A stretch of DNA of 64,000 bases from positions 1 to 64,000 of the forward strand of contig JAFVGK010000077.1 in assembly GCA_017475035.1 (NCBI GenBank), read 5' to 3'. This document shows, one piece after another, positions 1 to 8,972 of the stretch; positions within the stretch are counted from its first letter, which is position 1, and the number at the start of each line of letters is the position of its first letter. Origin of the DNA: Blautia sp. GTDB taxonomy: Bacteria; Bacillota; Clostridia; Lachnospirales; Lachnospiraceae. Both the position numbers and the translations under genes were made by a program. The notes under the pieces are model-generated. The model saw only the letters and a list, made by a program, of their open reading frames with translations. It was not told the DNA's origin and did not search any database.

Positions 1-2
1 AA

Positions 3-39
3 ATGAGTGGATTCCGAGTGGCTGTAGGTTGCTGCATGC
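3..39 (+). repeat. Dispersed repeat R7, copy 1
   Basis: This segment shares the core GGATTCCGAGTGGCT and a terminal GCATGC with the reverse strand of 14738-14774, with only scattered differences. It lies in a non-coding stretch that also carries repeat R1 (86-140). No protein is encoded. Two copies are too few to define its boundaries or role. Confidence 0.5.
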
Positions 40-85
40 CAGTGGCATGCGTTTAGCAACGACCGAGCCGGGAGGCGAGACGCGA

Positions 86-140
86 GAGCAGCTCCGCTGC
101 GAAGCGATCCGTAGAATCAGGCTTTTGTCGATGCAATCAT
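86..140 (-). repeat. Dispersed repeat R1, copy A
   Basis: Read on the minus strand this is the R1 order: TGATTGCATCGACAAAAGCC, then GATTCTACGGATC, then the hairpin GCTTCGCAGCGGAGC. Other copies are at 16932-16979, 18164-18250, 33211-33259, 49009-49060 and 50923-50995, with a fragment at 51031-51052. This copy ends about 30 bases before the start codon of the FAD dehydrogenase gene. Confidence 0.75.
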
Positions 141-169
141 CATATGAATATTACGAAAAGAGAAAGAGT

Positions 170-1549
170 ATGGATATGAATTATGACGTCATCATCATTG
201 GTGCCGGTCCGGGCGGCATCTTCTCTGCTTATGAACTGATGAAGAAGAATCCGGAATTGAAGGTTGCGATTTTTGAGTCAGGCAATCCTCTGGAAAAAAG
301 GATCTGTCCGATTGACGGTGATAAGATAAAAAGCTGCATCAAATGCAAAACCTGCGCGGTCATGAACGGTTTCGGCGGAGCCGGAGCCTTTTCCGACGGC
401 AAATACAATATCACCAATAATTTCGGCGGGACATTGTATGAGTATATCGGAAGGGAAAAGGCTCTTGAACTGATGCATTATGTCGATGAGATCAATCTGT
501 CCCATGGCGGTGAGGGAACCCGAATGTATTCCACAGCCGGCAGCGAATTTAAAAAGCTGTGCATGCAAAATAAGCTGACGCTTTTGGATGCCTCTGTGCG
601 TCATCTGGGAACCGACATCAATTATATCGTACTGCAAAACCTTTATGCTGAACTCAGCAAACACGTATCCTTCTACTTCAAAACGCCGATCCACCAGGTG
701 CAGCCCCTGGAAAACGGGGGCTTTCGCGTGTATTTCGATTCCGGTGAGGCGGAATGCAGATACTGCATCATTTCCGTCGGACGGAGCGGCAGTAAGTGGA
801 TGGAAAAGGTCTGCACAGATCTCTCGATACCCACCAGCTCAAACCGGGTAGATCTCGGCGTGCGGGTCGAGCTTCCGGCCGTCATCTTTTCTCATCTGAC
901 AGATCAGCTTTACGAGAGCAAAATCGTCTACAAAACCGAAAAATTTGAAGATAATGTACGCACCTTCTGCATGAATCCCAACGGCATTGTGGTAAATGAA
1001 AACACAAACGGGATCGTCACCGTAAACGGCCACAGCTTCGAAGATCCCGCCAAAAAAACAGAAAATACCAATTTCGCCCTCCTGGTTTCCAAACACTTTT
1101 CACTGCCCTTCCGAAACAGCAACGAATACGGCGAAAGCATCGCCAGATTATCAAATATGCTGGGCGGAGGTGTGATCCTCCAGCGCTTCGGCGACCTGGA
1201 AAGAGGACGCCGCAGCAACGAAAGCAGGATCCGGGAATGCACCGTACGCCCGACTCTGACAGCGACACCAGGAGATTTAAGCCTGGTTCTCCCCAAACGA
1301 ATTCTCGACGGAATCATTGAAATGATTTATGCCCTGGATAAAATCGCTCCCGGAACTGCAAACGACGACACCTTGCTTTACGGCGTAGAAGTAAAGTTCT
1401 ATAACATGGAAGTGAAACTTGACAACCATCTCGAAACCCTGTATCCGGGACTGTTTATCATCGGAGACGGAAGCGGCGTGACCCATTCTCTCTCCCACGC
1501 CTCAGCCAGCGGCGTATACGTCGCACGACAGATAACCGAAAGAAAATAA
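170..1549 (+). CDS. FAD-dependent dehydrogenase (COG2509-type)
   Basis: Predicted soluble flavoprotein of 459 residues. The N-terminus carries a Rossmann motif (GAGPGG at residues 11-16). A cysteine-rich segment (C-x2-C-x2-C around residues 57-63) leads into GFGGAGAFSDGK, and the C-terminal FAD contact is GLFIIGDGSG. This layout is that of the NAD(FAD)-utilising dehydrogenases of COG2509; their substrate is not established, so none is given. The frame stays open further upstream, but that part would translate repeat R1. The ATG at 170, preceded by a purine-rich AGAGAAAGAG, gives the normal family N-terminus and was chosen. The gene stands alone and ends in a strong hairpin terminator. Confidence 0.85.
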   Translation: MDMNYDVIIIGAGPGGIFSAYELMKKNPELKVAIFESGNPLEKRICPIDGDKIKSCIKCKTCAVMNGFGGAGAFSDGKYNITNNFGGTLYEYIGREKALELMHYVDEINLSHGGEGTRMYSTAGSEFKKLCMQNKLTLLDASVRHLGTDINYIVLQNLYAELSKHVSFYFKTPIHQVQPLENGGFRVYFDSGEAECRYCIISVGRSGSKWMEKVCTDLSIPTSSNRVDLGVRVELPAVIFSHLTDQLYESKIVYKTEKFEDNVRTFCMNPNGIVVNENTNGIVTVNGHSFEDPAKKTENTNFALLVSKHFSLPFRNSNEYGESIARLSNMLGGGVILQRFGDLERGRRSNESRIRECTVRPTLTATPGDLSLVLPKRILDGIIEMIYALDKIAPGTANDDTLLYGVEVKFYNMEVKLDNHLETLYPGLFIIGDGSGVTHSLSHASASGVYVARQITERK

Positions 1550-1557
1550 AAAAGCTT

Positions 1558-1594
1558 AAAATGCGCACATAGCAGGAACTATGTGCGCATTTTT
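1558..1594. terminator. Bidirectional intrinsic terminator
   Basis: A 12-base perfect stem (ATGCGCACATAG with CTATGTGCGCAT) is flanked by AAAA on the left and TTTTT on the right, so it can end transcripts from either side. It lies directly after the FAD dehydrogenase gene. Confidence 0.85.
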
Positions 1595-1640
1595 ACACTT
1601 TCACTATACAGCTCGGCTCATACCCTGAAAGCAGGCGGAC

Positions 1641-1704
1641 GGATCAATGTCACAATGAGCGATGCATTTGAAAAATAACAGCCGAGCGAATGTGACATTG
1701 ATCC
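1641..1704. repeat. Perfect 14-bp inverted repeat with 36-base loop
   Basis: GGATCAATGTCACA at 1641-1654 is matched exactly by its reverse complement at 1691-1704. A second stem, CTCGGCT at 1612-1618 with AGCCGAG at 1680-1686, interlocks with it in pseudoknot fashion. There is no U-run, so it is not a standard terminator for the converging metallopeptidase gene that ends at 1717. Confidence 0.6.
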
Positions 1705-1716
1705 GGGAGCCGGGTG

Positions 1717-4425
1717 CTAACCTTGAAGCCGAGCGTCAGATTCAGCTTCCGTCTCAGTTTCCATCTTCGGACGTGATTTTTTCCCCGGCTCAATCGTCCC
1801 GAACGCTCTTTCTTCAAAAGCCGTCGGAGCCGGAATAACGATCTCGTCCAGTCCATTGGCAGAGATCTCCAGAATCTCACCACCCTTGATATCAACGGTA
1901 ACCAGATCCAATACATCATCGAGACTATGGATATTACCCAGATTCTTCAGAATTACATTCATCAGATCTGAGGTCAGTTCCCTGATTTCCTCAGACAAAG
2001 CTTCATTTTCTTCCTTTGCATCCGCATTCTTTCCCGGAGCAGCAAAATCTTCCACTCCCGCTCCGTACCACTTGCCATTCATGTAGACCGCAAAAGCAAC
2101 CTGATCCGGCACCTGAGAGCCTTCCTTCAGAACAATGTGCTGAAGTATGGGGATACAGCGTCCCGGACGAACGACCATATGCAGTGTACTGCCATCCAGG
2201 CCTGCGTTTCCGTATGAGGAGAAAACATTATCCCGGATTCCCTTTAAGAACCATTGCATAAAATCCTGAAATACTTCTTCGCTTTTTTCTTTCTCCAACA
2301 GTCTTTCCGGTGATAATTCCGTCAACTCTGCCGCTTCCGCAACAGCCTCGATCAGACCCTCGAAAAAGCCTTTCCTTTCTTCCTCTGATTTTCTGTTCTG
2401 CCGCTCTTCCTTTGCTGCCTCAACAGCCTGCCGGACAGACTCCGGAAGGATCGAAAAATCACTGCTGAGCAGGCTGGACAGAATACTTCTGTAATTCTCG
2501 ACAATATCATCAAGCCTTATGCTGGTAAGAGACAGGATCCAGTTGTCCGTATCAAACGCTTCGGTATCAGGCAATGTCATCGTGACCAGGGCACGGTCCT
2601 CATCAAGGCTCTGCGGCATTTCCCTGGTATTCAGACGTGTATTTTCTATCGCCTGATTCAGCTGATCTGCATACTGATCCATCCCGGCGTTTTTTAATAC
2701 CCAGGGAAGCAATTCAGCCAGCTGCAGATAATCGGTTCCCGGCACCATGGTACAGTCTGTCATAAACCAGAAAACACGAGCTTCCTCAAGTGTCATGCCG
2801 CCTTCCTGCACCAGGAAATAACCGATCCGGTTCAGCAAAGAGGAATTGGAATGAACGCCTCCGTGATCATTGGCTGCGGTAGGTGTCTCTACTGTCTCAT
2901 GATAATACAGATCCCAGCTGTATTCCGGCTGCGTATAAAGATGCGGATCACTCATGCTGCGGACCGGGGTATTACTGTTTGCTCCCATGACCCAGTTTGT
3001 CCTGTCCACATCACCGGCCATCATTTCACAGTTCTTGCCCTGCAGATCACTCAGAGCCTCATTGATCGCGCCATAATCGTTCATGTACGAATTATAGGTC
3101 ATAAGAGACCTTGTCACGCAATGTGTGAATTCATGCGCGATAACGTCCAGGCACTGGGATAAATCATTAATCTTGCTGGCAAGAAAAACCTGCATGCCAT
3201 AGACCTGACCTACATAACATGCATTATTAACCTCAACGCGATGATCATCACAGAAATTATTGAGAATGATAATCGGTGTATCGTCGCCGTCAGCGCCGCT
3301 CCAGCCGATCTCCTTGTAATAATCCCACGCCCGGCAATAGTTGTACAATGATAAAAGTCCGACCTGGTCCCATTCCTTATTGTCGGGACTGTATTCCAGC
3401 ACAATCTGACCTTCATTGTAAAGGAAATCATAGCACTGTCCGACAACAATCCTGCGCTCGATGTTCCCCAGGTAATACATACCCGTACGTGTATCGCGCA
3501 TCACGGTAACGGTAATCTCTTTTTCGCTGCCGTCAGACAGATCCACGTAACCAGTATACTCTGCCGGTTCCATAAACTGGAACACATAGCCGGAATCATA
3601 TCCGGATCTGCCCGCATCATCATCCGGAATGATGGCAGGCATCTGATACAGGTACTCTCCGGTCATAGACACATAGTGGGCCAGATAAGGCAGATCCGTA
3701 CCATGGATTACGTCTCCGGAAAGGTTGTCGGTATATACTACATAAGCAAAACGGTTGCTCTCATCTTCACTTTCGATGTCAAACTTCAGCATGGCGGGAA
3801 GAATCACCCGATCGGTAAACTGGCTTAAGATTTCCGGATTCCGGCCTGTTGCAGCCCTTTCCTTCTCATTTACGATTTCTTCCGCTTCCTCAGCGGTAAT
3901 CCCTTCGCCCTCTTCTACCTCCGGCATCCTGGCCTCCACACTGCTGGTCAGTCCGATCATCATTCCTTCCATGTCAGTGATCACCTTGACCGCTCCGCCG
4001 CAGACCGTTGTATTCCGATACATCTGCTGGAAAATGTAATAGTTGTTTCCCATAGGATCCGTCACCATTCTCCAGGGAATAAATTCCGTATTGGCATCGG
4101 CGCCGATCAGAGTCATCATAGAATTTACGACTCCGGCAGCATCGTCAAATCCGGCAACGGGATGATCGGTACAGGTTCCGTCCACAAAGGTTACATGGTC
4201 ATTATGAGAATAAACCTTTTCCGCCCCGCCATTCATGGCACTGATATCATCCAGGGTCAGCTGTCCCTCAAGGTTTATTTCCTGCCCGTTCTCATCATCC
4301 GCTGTTACTTCTGTCTCATTGTCTATGTTTTCTGTTTCCGCCTGTTCCCCGGCCCAGACTGCGGTCGATCCGGTAAGCAGACTGCAGGCCAGACCTATGG
4401 CAATGCATTTCTTCCAATTTTTCAT
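1717..4425 (-). CDS. Secreted thermolysin-like (M4) metallopeptidase
   Basis: Predicted exported zinc endopeptidase of 902 residues. The ATG at 4425 is preceded by GAGGT and starts a clear signal peptide (KK, hydrophobic core, AVWA cleavage region). A propeptide of about 300 residues follows. The zinc site HEFTH is at residues 431-435 and the third ligand lies in GAINEALSD (E456), one residue further on than in thermolysin. The second catalytic histidine is in HGGVHSNS (about H525). About 270 residues follow the catalytic domain; they are acidic, and I recognise no domain in them. M4 enzymes are usually near 550 residues, so this is unusually long. The gene lies 36 bases downstream of the ACT-MBL gene and may be co-transcribed with it. 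Confidence 0.9.
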   Translation of the reverse strand: MKNWKKCIAIGLACSLLTGSTAVWAGEQAETENIDNETEVTADDENGQEINLEGQLTLDDISAMNGGAEKVYSHNDHVTFVDGTCTDHPVAGFDDAAGVVNSMMTLIGADANTEFIPWRMVTDPMGNNYYIFQQMYRNTTVCGGAVKVITDMEGMMIGLTSSVEARMPEVEEGEGITAEEAEEIVNEKERAATGRNPEILSQFTDRVILPAMLKFDIESEDESNRFAYVVYTDNLSGDVIHGTDLPYLAHYVSMTGEYLYQMPAIIPDDDAGRSGYDSGYVFQFMEPAEYTGYVDLSDGSEKEITVTVMRDTRTGMYYLGNIERRIVVGQCYDFLYNEGQIVLEYSPDNKEWDQVGLLSLYNYCRAWDYYKEIGWSGADGDDTPIIILNNFCDDHRVEVNNACYVGQVYGMQVFLASKINDLSQCLDVIAHEFTHCVTRSLMTYNSYMNDYGAINEALSDLQGKNCEMMAGDVDRTNWVMGANSNTPVRSMSDPHLYTQPEYSWDLYYHETVETPTAANDHGGVHSNSSLLNRIGYFLVQEGGMTLEEARVFWFMTDCTMVPGTDYLQLAELLPWVLKNAGMDQYADQLNQAIENTRLNTREMPQSLDEDRALVTMTLPDTEAFDTDNWILSLTSIRLDDIVENYRSILSSLLSSDFSILPESVRQAVEAAKEERQNRKSEEERKGFFEGLIEAVAEAAELTELSPERLLEKEKSEEVFQDFMQWFLKGIRDNVFSSYGNAGLDGSTLHMVVRPGRCIPILQHIVLKEGSQVPDQVAFAVYMNGKWYGAGVEDFAAPGKNADAKEENEALSEEIRELTSDLMNVILKNLGNIHSLDDVLDLVTVDIKGGEILEISANGLDEIVIPAPTAFEERAFGTIEPGKKSRPKMETETEAESDARLQG

Positions 4426-4461
4426 ATCTACCTCATTACGCACATGCACAGCACGTTTCTC

Positions 4462-5898
4462 TCAGGGACACTCGTTTTCCTGGCTTTCTACTATAGGTCC
4501 GTGTCCCGGACAGATCGTGTACCCTGCAAATTTCTCCAGCAGATGATTGCGCGTAGCCGTTGCCAGGGCAGAATCTTCATCCACGCGGGTCATCAGGTAT
4601 GGCGCAAGGATGTTGAAGGCTCTCTGCTCTTGGGAAAATCCCTTGATGTTTACGTAAATATCTCCCGTAAAAACCAGCTTCAGCTCCGGGCAGGCAATGA
4701 CGGTTTCTCCCCGGACATGTCCTCCCAGCCCTTCGTAAACCCTCCATTCCTTTTCTCCAAAGTGCAGAGTCCCGATCCTTGACAGCAGCTTCTGATCCTT
4801 TTTCACTCCCACCACCGTGCAGCGGGACAGATCCGGCGTCTGATATCCGGTAATGATTTTGCTCAAAAGACTGTAGGGCTGATGCATAATATTCTGTTCC
4901 CGGAAATTCGGCTTTTTTCTCCGTTCCAGCTGGAAATTTTCCAGGCAGGTCTGATTCATATAAGCCGCGTCGAAAAGATCCATCAATCCTGTATGATCGA
5001 TATCCGCATGCGTGATCATGATGCTTTTTTTACGCATGTCAAAATCCGGAAACATCTCACGTATGATCTTCAGCATTTCCTCCCGATAACAGAAAAAGCC
5101 GCTGTCAACAAACCAAAGCTCATCCATGTATTCAAGTATATAGGTATTGCTGCCGCATGGCGGTTCGATCACATAAAGCTTCATCTCTTCGTCCAGTCGG
5201 CGGCTGGAGACAGACACGCGGAAATTTTCGCCTTTATGATCCTTTATGAATCCTGCAAACAGGCGAATACATTCAAAGGTTTTCATGTAGGCTTCATTGC
5301 CCGTATCCAGTTCCAGCATCTGCATAATCCTGTTCGACTGGATCAGAACCTGCTCCGTTTCTTCCGGCGACAGGTTTAAAAGATCATGCATTTCATGGGC
5401 AAAGGTCACATAAAAGACCGAACCGTCCACGGAATTCTCCGTCACCTCATAGTCCGCTACGGAAACCTTGCAGAATTCTGACAGTTCCTCCAGGATTTCC
5501 CGCAGCTTCTCCTGATCGCGGATCAACAGGCCAAGGCGGATTCTCTGGATCACAGCGGTTCTTTTCCGATAATTGACAAAGGAAATATTCACATGATGCC
5601 GGCTGATCACCTTCAGAACGGTCATCAGGACACCCACTCCGTTTTCCAGCTCCAGATCCAGCAGCTCCACATGACTCTCTTCCTTCGGTCTTCCCAGATA
5701 CCCCTCCTGCGAAAGGTTCTCACGGATCATGCAAAGCTGCTCTTCTTCTCCGGAAACCTCGAGGAAAACCGTGTTCTCATCAATTCCTTTATTGTAGTTT
5801 ACCCGATCAATACTCCCGCCATGTCGGGCGATAATCTGGCAGACTGCCTCAAAAGCTCCTGCCTGATCCGGCAAATTGGTTATATAATTTTCTCTCAT
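4462..5898 (-). CDS. ACT-ACT-metallo-beta-lactamase fold protein
   Basis: Predicted 478-residue cytosolic protein. Residues 1-70 and 77-150 look like two ACT domains, the ligand-binding fold used to sense amino acids. Residues about 240-470 form a metallo-beta-lactamase fold with THADIDH (296-302), GGHVRGE (H394), FTGDIY (D413) and CPGHGP (H466). The metal motif is normally HxHxDH; here the second histidine is aspartate (D299). The substrate is unknown. An ACT pair suggests control by an amino acid, which is inference. The ATG at 5898 has a GGATAGGATT ribosome site. It is the first gene of a probable pair with the M4 peptidase. Confidence 0.75.
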   Translation of the reverse strand: MRENYITNLPDQAGAFEAVCQIIARHGGSIDRVNYNKGIDENTVFLEVSGEEEQLCMIRENLSQEGYLGRPKEESHVELLDLELENGVGVLMTVLKVISRHHVNISFVNYRKRTAVIQRIRLGLLIRDQEKLREILEELSEFCKVSVADYEVTENSVDGSVFYVTFAHEMHDLLNLSPEETEQVLIQSNRIMQMLELDTGNEAYMKTFECIRLFAGFIKDHKGENFRVSVSSRRLDEEMKLYVIEPPCGSNTYILEYMDELWFVDSGFFCYREEMLKIIREMFPDFDMRKKSIMITHADIDHTGLMDLFDAAYMNQTCLENFQLERRKKPNFREQNIMHQPYSLLSKIITGYQTPDLSRCTVVGVKKDQKLLSRIGTLHFGEKEWRVYEGLGGHVRGETVIACPELKLVFTGDIYVNIKGFSQEQRAFNILAPYLMTRVDEDSALATATRNHLLEKFAGYTICPGHGPIVESQENECP

Positions 5899-6002
5899 AA
5901 TCCTATCCCCGTCATAATGATCGAGTCAGCCTCACGCACTTGGTTTTTCAATTCTTTCTGTACCTGTTTCCGATACCCCGCAGATACCGTACAGAAACGA
6001 CC

Positions 6003-6050
6003 GAGCCGGAAGGCAGGAACCGGTGAACGACTTAGCCGGCGTTCCGGCTC
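6003..6050 (-). terminator. Possible terminator overlapping a gene end
   Basis: GAGCCGGAA (6003-6011) pairs with TTCCGGCTC (6042-6050). On the minus strand the hairpin begins inside the last codons of the amidotransferase gene and is followed by a weak U-rich stretch. The sequence AACGACCGAGCCGG next to it also occurs near position 57, so part of it may be repeat-derived. Confidence 0.4.
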
Positions 6051-6838
6051 GATTCCACGATGTTCTGAAAAAAGCGGAATACCTCCAGTCCGTTTACGGT
6101 ATCCGTCCGTTCATATTTCAAACACATCCGTTCCGGATGCCATTGAACGGCATAAATCGGAAGTTCCCTGTGATGGAGCGACTCAGCCACTCCGTCTTCC
6201 GTGCAATGAGAGTCAATGACAAGGCCATCGCCAAGACGATCAGCAGCCTGATGATGAGCACTGTTATGAAAAAACTCGCTTCCGTACAATAGCTCTATCC
6301 AGGAACCTTTTTCCGCTCTGCACCCATGAACCTTGTCAATTTTGCTGTCTGCCGGCCGGGCATGGCGCTCGAAAGTCGGCAGATGCTGAATCAGGGTCCC
6401 CCCGAAATACACATTGATCAGCTGCTGTCCGCGGCAGGTGCCAAAGACAGGCTTCTTTGCCTTTATAAAGCTGTCAAACACCAAAAACTGCAGCTCGTCC
6501 AGATCCTCATGGATGCCTTTGCACATCCCCTGATTCCTCTGACCGTAACGTTTGGGATCGATGTCTCCTCCGCCCGGCAATACCAGTCCGTCATAATCCT
6601 CGACACAAAACCGGGAGTAATCCAAAAATTCAGGGATATAATCCGATGCCGTAAGACCTTCAGATATACCTTTTTCCGTGGATTCTCTTGCAGCCTGCCG
6701 CATGGCTTCCGCCTGCAGTTCTGCCGTACCTGCCGTATCTGTGATCGCTATGGGCTCCATTCCCAGAGCATGCAGCGCATTATAGTAATTTCTCAGATCC
6801 TGTCTGATCTCCGGTAAAGCAATTCTCTGCTTTCTCAT
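6032..6838 (-). CDS. Class I amidotransferase-like hydrolase (peptidase C26 / PuuD-like)
   Basis: Predicted 268-residue cytosolic hydrolase. Nucleophile cysteine is in FGTCRGQQ, the oxyanion region is LPGGGDIDP, and the catalytic His-Glu pair is in AVQWHPE. This matches the gamma-glutamyl-gamma-aminobutyrate hydrolase family, which splits gamma-glutamyl amides; the real substrate here is not shown. The ATG at 6838 follows GGAAG and was preferred to an in-frame TTG at 6889, which lacks a well-placed ribosome site. Repeat R2 lies upstream, and its GGAGG (6913-6917) is too far away to serve this start. The neighbouring peptide importer suggests use of peptide-derived substrates. Confidence 0.8.
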   Translation of the reverse strand: MRKQRIALPEIRQDLRNYYNALHALGMEPIAITDTAGTAELQAEAMRQAARESTEKGISEGLTASDYIPEFLDYSRFCVEDYDGLVLPGGGDIDPKRYGQRNQGMCKGIHEDLDELQFLVFDSFIKAKKPVFGTCRGQQLINVYFGGTLIQHLPTFERHARPADSKIDKVHGCRAEKGSWIELLYGSEFFHNSAHHQAADRLGDGLVIDSHCTEDGVAESLHHRELPIYAVQWHPERMCLKYERTDTVNGLEVFRFFQNIVESSRNAG

Positions 6839-6912
6839 TTTTTTCTTCCGGCTCGTACGGCTGGCTGTCTGAATAAACCTTTTCCGCAATCTACAGGTAC
6901 GGACCGTTCTTT

Positions 6913-7002
6913 CCTCCTAAAATGAAGTTTTGTACGTTGATGCAACGTCTTCTGATAACGATTTTGCTTCTTTGGCAGTTGGACTGCCGAAGTCAAAATC
7001 AG
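6913..7002 (-). repeat. Dispersed hairpin element R2, copy a
   Basis: On the minus strand the order is ACTGATTTT, then hairpin CGGCAGTCCAACTGCC, then TTATC, then GAAG-ACGTTG-CAT-CAACGT-ACAAAA-CTTC (a nested stem), then ATTTTAGGAGG. Other copies are at 15796-15833 (3' part), 26086-26177, 50099-50158, 61531-61590 and 61812-61902. The terminal GGAGG lies about 75 bases before the downstream start codon, so here it probably does not act as that gene's ribosome site. Confidence 0.75.
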
Positions 7003-7029
7003 TATCCTCTGAAATATACGATTTGATTT

Positions 7030-7983
7030 TCAGTTTTCTTTCAGAAAGCACGCAACTTTATGGCCCGGCGCGATCTCCTTCAGCTCCGGCTCTCCCTGCA
7101 GGCAGCGCTCTGTCGCGTACAGGCAGCGGCTGGCAAAGCGGCAGGCCTTCGGCAGATTAATCGGGGACGTGATCTCTCCCTTCAGGATAATCCTTTCACG
7201 CCGGTTTTCCAGCTTCGGTACCGGGATCGCGCTCAGCAAAGCCTGGGTATATGGATGGGTCGGCGCCGCAAACAGATCGTCCGAGGACGCCATCTCAATG
7301 ATCTTTCCCAGATACATAACCGCGATCTGGTCAGAAAAGTGATGGACCACGCTCAGGTCATGGGTGATGAACATATAAGTCAATCCCATCTGCTTTTGCA
7401 GATCTTCCAGAAGGTTCAGGATCTGTGCCTGGATCGAGACATCCAGAGCAGAAACCGGTTCATCGCAGACAATGAATTTTGGTTTGACCGAAAGAGCGCG
7501 GGCAATCCCGATCCTCTGGCGTCTGCCGCCGTCCAGCTCATGGGGATAGGTGGAATAATACCTCTGGGCAAGTCCTACCGTCTCCATCAGCTCCAGCACG
7601 CGTTTCTGGCGATCCCTGGCAGAAGGAATCAGCTTATGGATCTTTAACGGTTCCTCGATGATCTGTCCAACTGTTTTTCGAGGATCCAGAGACGCAAGCG
7701 GATCCTGAAAGATCATCTGCATCTCTTTTCTCTTGCTGCGCATCTGGGACTCTTTCAGCTTTGAGATATCCTCTCCCTCAAGCATAATACTGCCTTCCGT
7801 AGGCTCCAGAAGCCGAAGGACGACACGTCCCGTCGTGGATTTCCCACAGCCGGACTCACCGACTACTCCCAGTGTCTTTCCTCTGTCAATGGAAAAGGTC
7901 ACGTCGTCTACCGCATGAAGAATGCCTTTGGGGGTATTGAAGTATTTTTTTACGTGGTTCACTTCCAGCAATGTATCTGACAT
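7030..7983 (-). CDS. oppF: Peptide ABC importer ATP-binding protein (OppF/DppF-like)
   Basis: Predicted 317-residue cytoplasmic ATPase that powers peptide import. Walker A is GESGCGKST (residues 39-47). The signature reads LDGGRRQR instead of LSGGQ, and Walker B is [12 protein letters not shown]. The C-terminus has the oligopeptide/dipeptide extension with cysteines ([14 protein letters not shown]). It starts four bases after the stop of the other ATPase, with AAGGAGG before the ATG. It is the last gene of the importer operon. The family transports peptides, dipeptides or nickel; the specificity of this one cannot be read from sequence. Confidence 0.88.
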   Translation of the reverse strand: MSDTLLEVNHVKKYFNTPKGILHAVDDVTFSIDRGKTLGVVGESGCGKSTTGRVVLRLLEPTEGSIMLEGEDISKLKESQMRSKRKEMQMIFQDPLASLDPRKTVGQIIEEPLKIHKLIPSARDRQKRVLELMETVGLAQRYYSTYPHELDGGRRQRIGIARALSVKPKFIVCDEPVSALDVSIQAQILNLLEDLQKQMGLTYMFITHDLSVVHHFSDQIAVMYLGKIIEMASSDDLFAAPTHPYTQALLSAIPVPKLENRRERIILKGEITSPINLPKACRFASRCLYATERCLQGEPELKEIAPGHKVACFLKEN

Positions 7984-7986
7984 TTC

Positions 7987-8958
7987 TCAATCCTCCTTAA
8001 ACAGATGGCAGGCAACGATGTGCTCTCCTCCGACGTTGACATAGCCCGGACGTTTCGACTGGCATACTTCGGTCGCATGAGGACAACGGGTACAGAAGGT
8101 ACAGCCCTCCGGCAGTTTTGTGGGATCCGGCATCAGACCCGGAATCGGCTTCAGGCGCTGGGTCCGGTCATCCATATTGGGAAGCGAGCCGAACAGACCG
8201 ATCGTATAGGGATGGGCCGTATGGTTAAAGATATCCTCCAAAGAGCCGTACTCTACGATCCGGCCGGCATAAACGATCGCCACCGTATCACAGATTTCCG
8301 CGACGATCCCCAGATCATGGGTAATCATGATCATGGACATATCATATTTCCGTTTCAGCTCACGAATCATATCCAGCACCTGTGCCTGAATCGTTACGTC
8401 CAGAGCCGTCGTCGGCTCATCGGCGATCAGGATCTCCGGGGAACAGGCCAGGGCCATGGCAATCACGACACGCTGCTTCATGCCTCCGGAAAACTGATGG
8501 GGATACTCCACGCCGCGGTCTCCGGGAATACCTACCATTTCCAGCATCCGGCGGGCTTTTTCAATGGATTCCTTTTTGCTGCATTTCTCATGCAGGCGGA
8601 TCACCTCGGCGATCTGATTCTCTACGGTCTTCGTCGGATTCAGGCTGGTCATGGGATCCTGGAAAATCATGGAAACGGTATTTCCACGGATCGACTCCAT
8701 CTGCTTTTCCGACAAGGTGCTGATATCTTCCCCGTGAATCCGGATTGTCCCATGGACGACGCCGGGAGGCGAAGGAATCAGGCGCAGGATCGAAAGACCG
8801 GTTGTTGTCTTTCCGGCTCCCGTTTCGCCTACCAGGCCTATGGTACTGCCCTTTTCGAGCTTAAAACTGATTCCATTCAGCGCATGGACCACTTCTTTAT
8901 CCACATGATACTCCACCTGCAGATTCTCTATCTCAAGGGCATATTGTTTTTCTGACAT
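7987..8958 (-). CDS. oppD: Peptide ABC importer ATP-binding protein (OppD/DppD-like)
   Basis: Predicted 323-residue ATPase, partner of the following ATPase gene. Walker A is GETGAGKTT, the signature is FSGGMKQR, and Walker B is [11 protein letters not shown]. The C-terminal extension holds [14 protein letters not shown], a four-cysteine cluster seen in Opp/Dpp ATPases. AAGGAGGGCC precedes the ATG. Its start lies 14 bases after the permease gene, in one operon with binding protein and permeases. Confidence 0.88.
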   Translation of the reverse strand: MSEKQYALEIENLQVEYHVDKEVVHALNGISFKLEKGSTIGLVGETGAGKTTTGLSILRLIPSPPGVVHGTIRIHGEDISTLSEKQMESIRGNTVSMIFQDPMTSLNPTKTVENQIAEVIRLHEKCSKKESIEKARRMLEMVGIPGDRGVEYPHQFSGGMKQRVVIAMALACSPEILIADEPTTALDVTIQAQVLDMIRELKRKYDMSMIMITHDLGIVAEICDTVAIVYAGRIVEYGSLEDIFNHTAHPYTIGLFGSLPNMDDRTQRLKPIPGLMPDPTKLPEGCTFCTRCPHATEVCQSKRPGYVNVGGEHIVACHLFKED

Positions 8959-8972
8959 AAAAGCGGCCCTCC

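Noticed and set aside
6839-6889. Upstream TTG start for the amidotransferase gene
   Set aside because: The R2 GGAGG lies 23 bases away and the added residues are basic and not family-like; the ATG at 6838 has its own site.
8005-8955. 316-codon open frame on the plus strand
   Set aside because: Exact antisense of the OppD-like ATPase gene, without family similarity.
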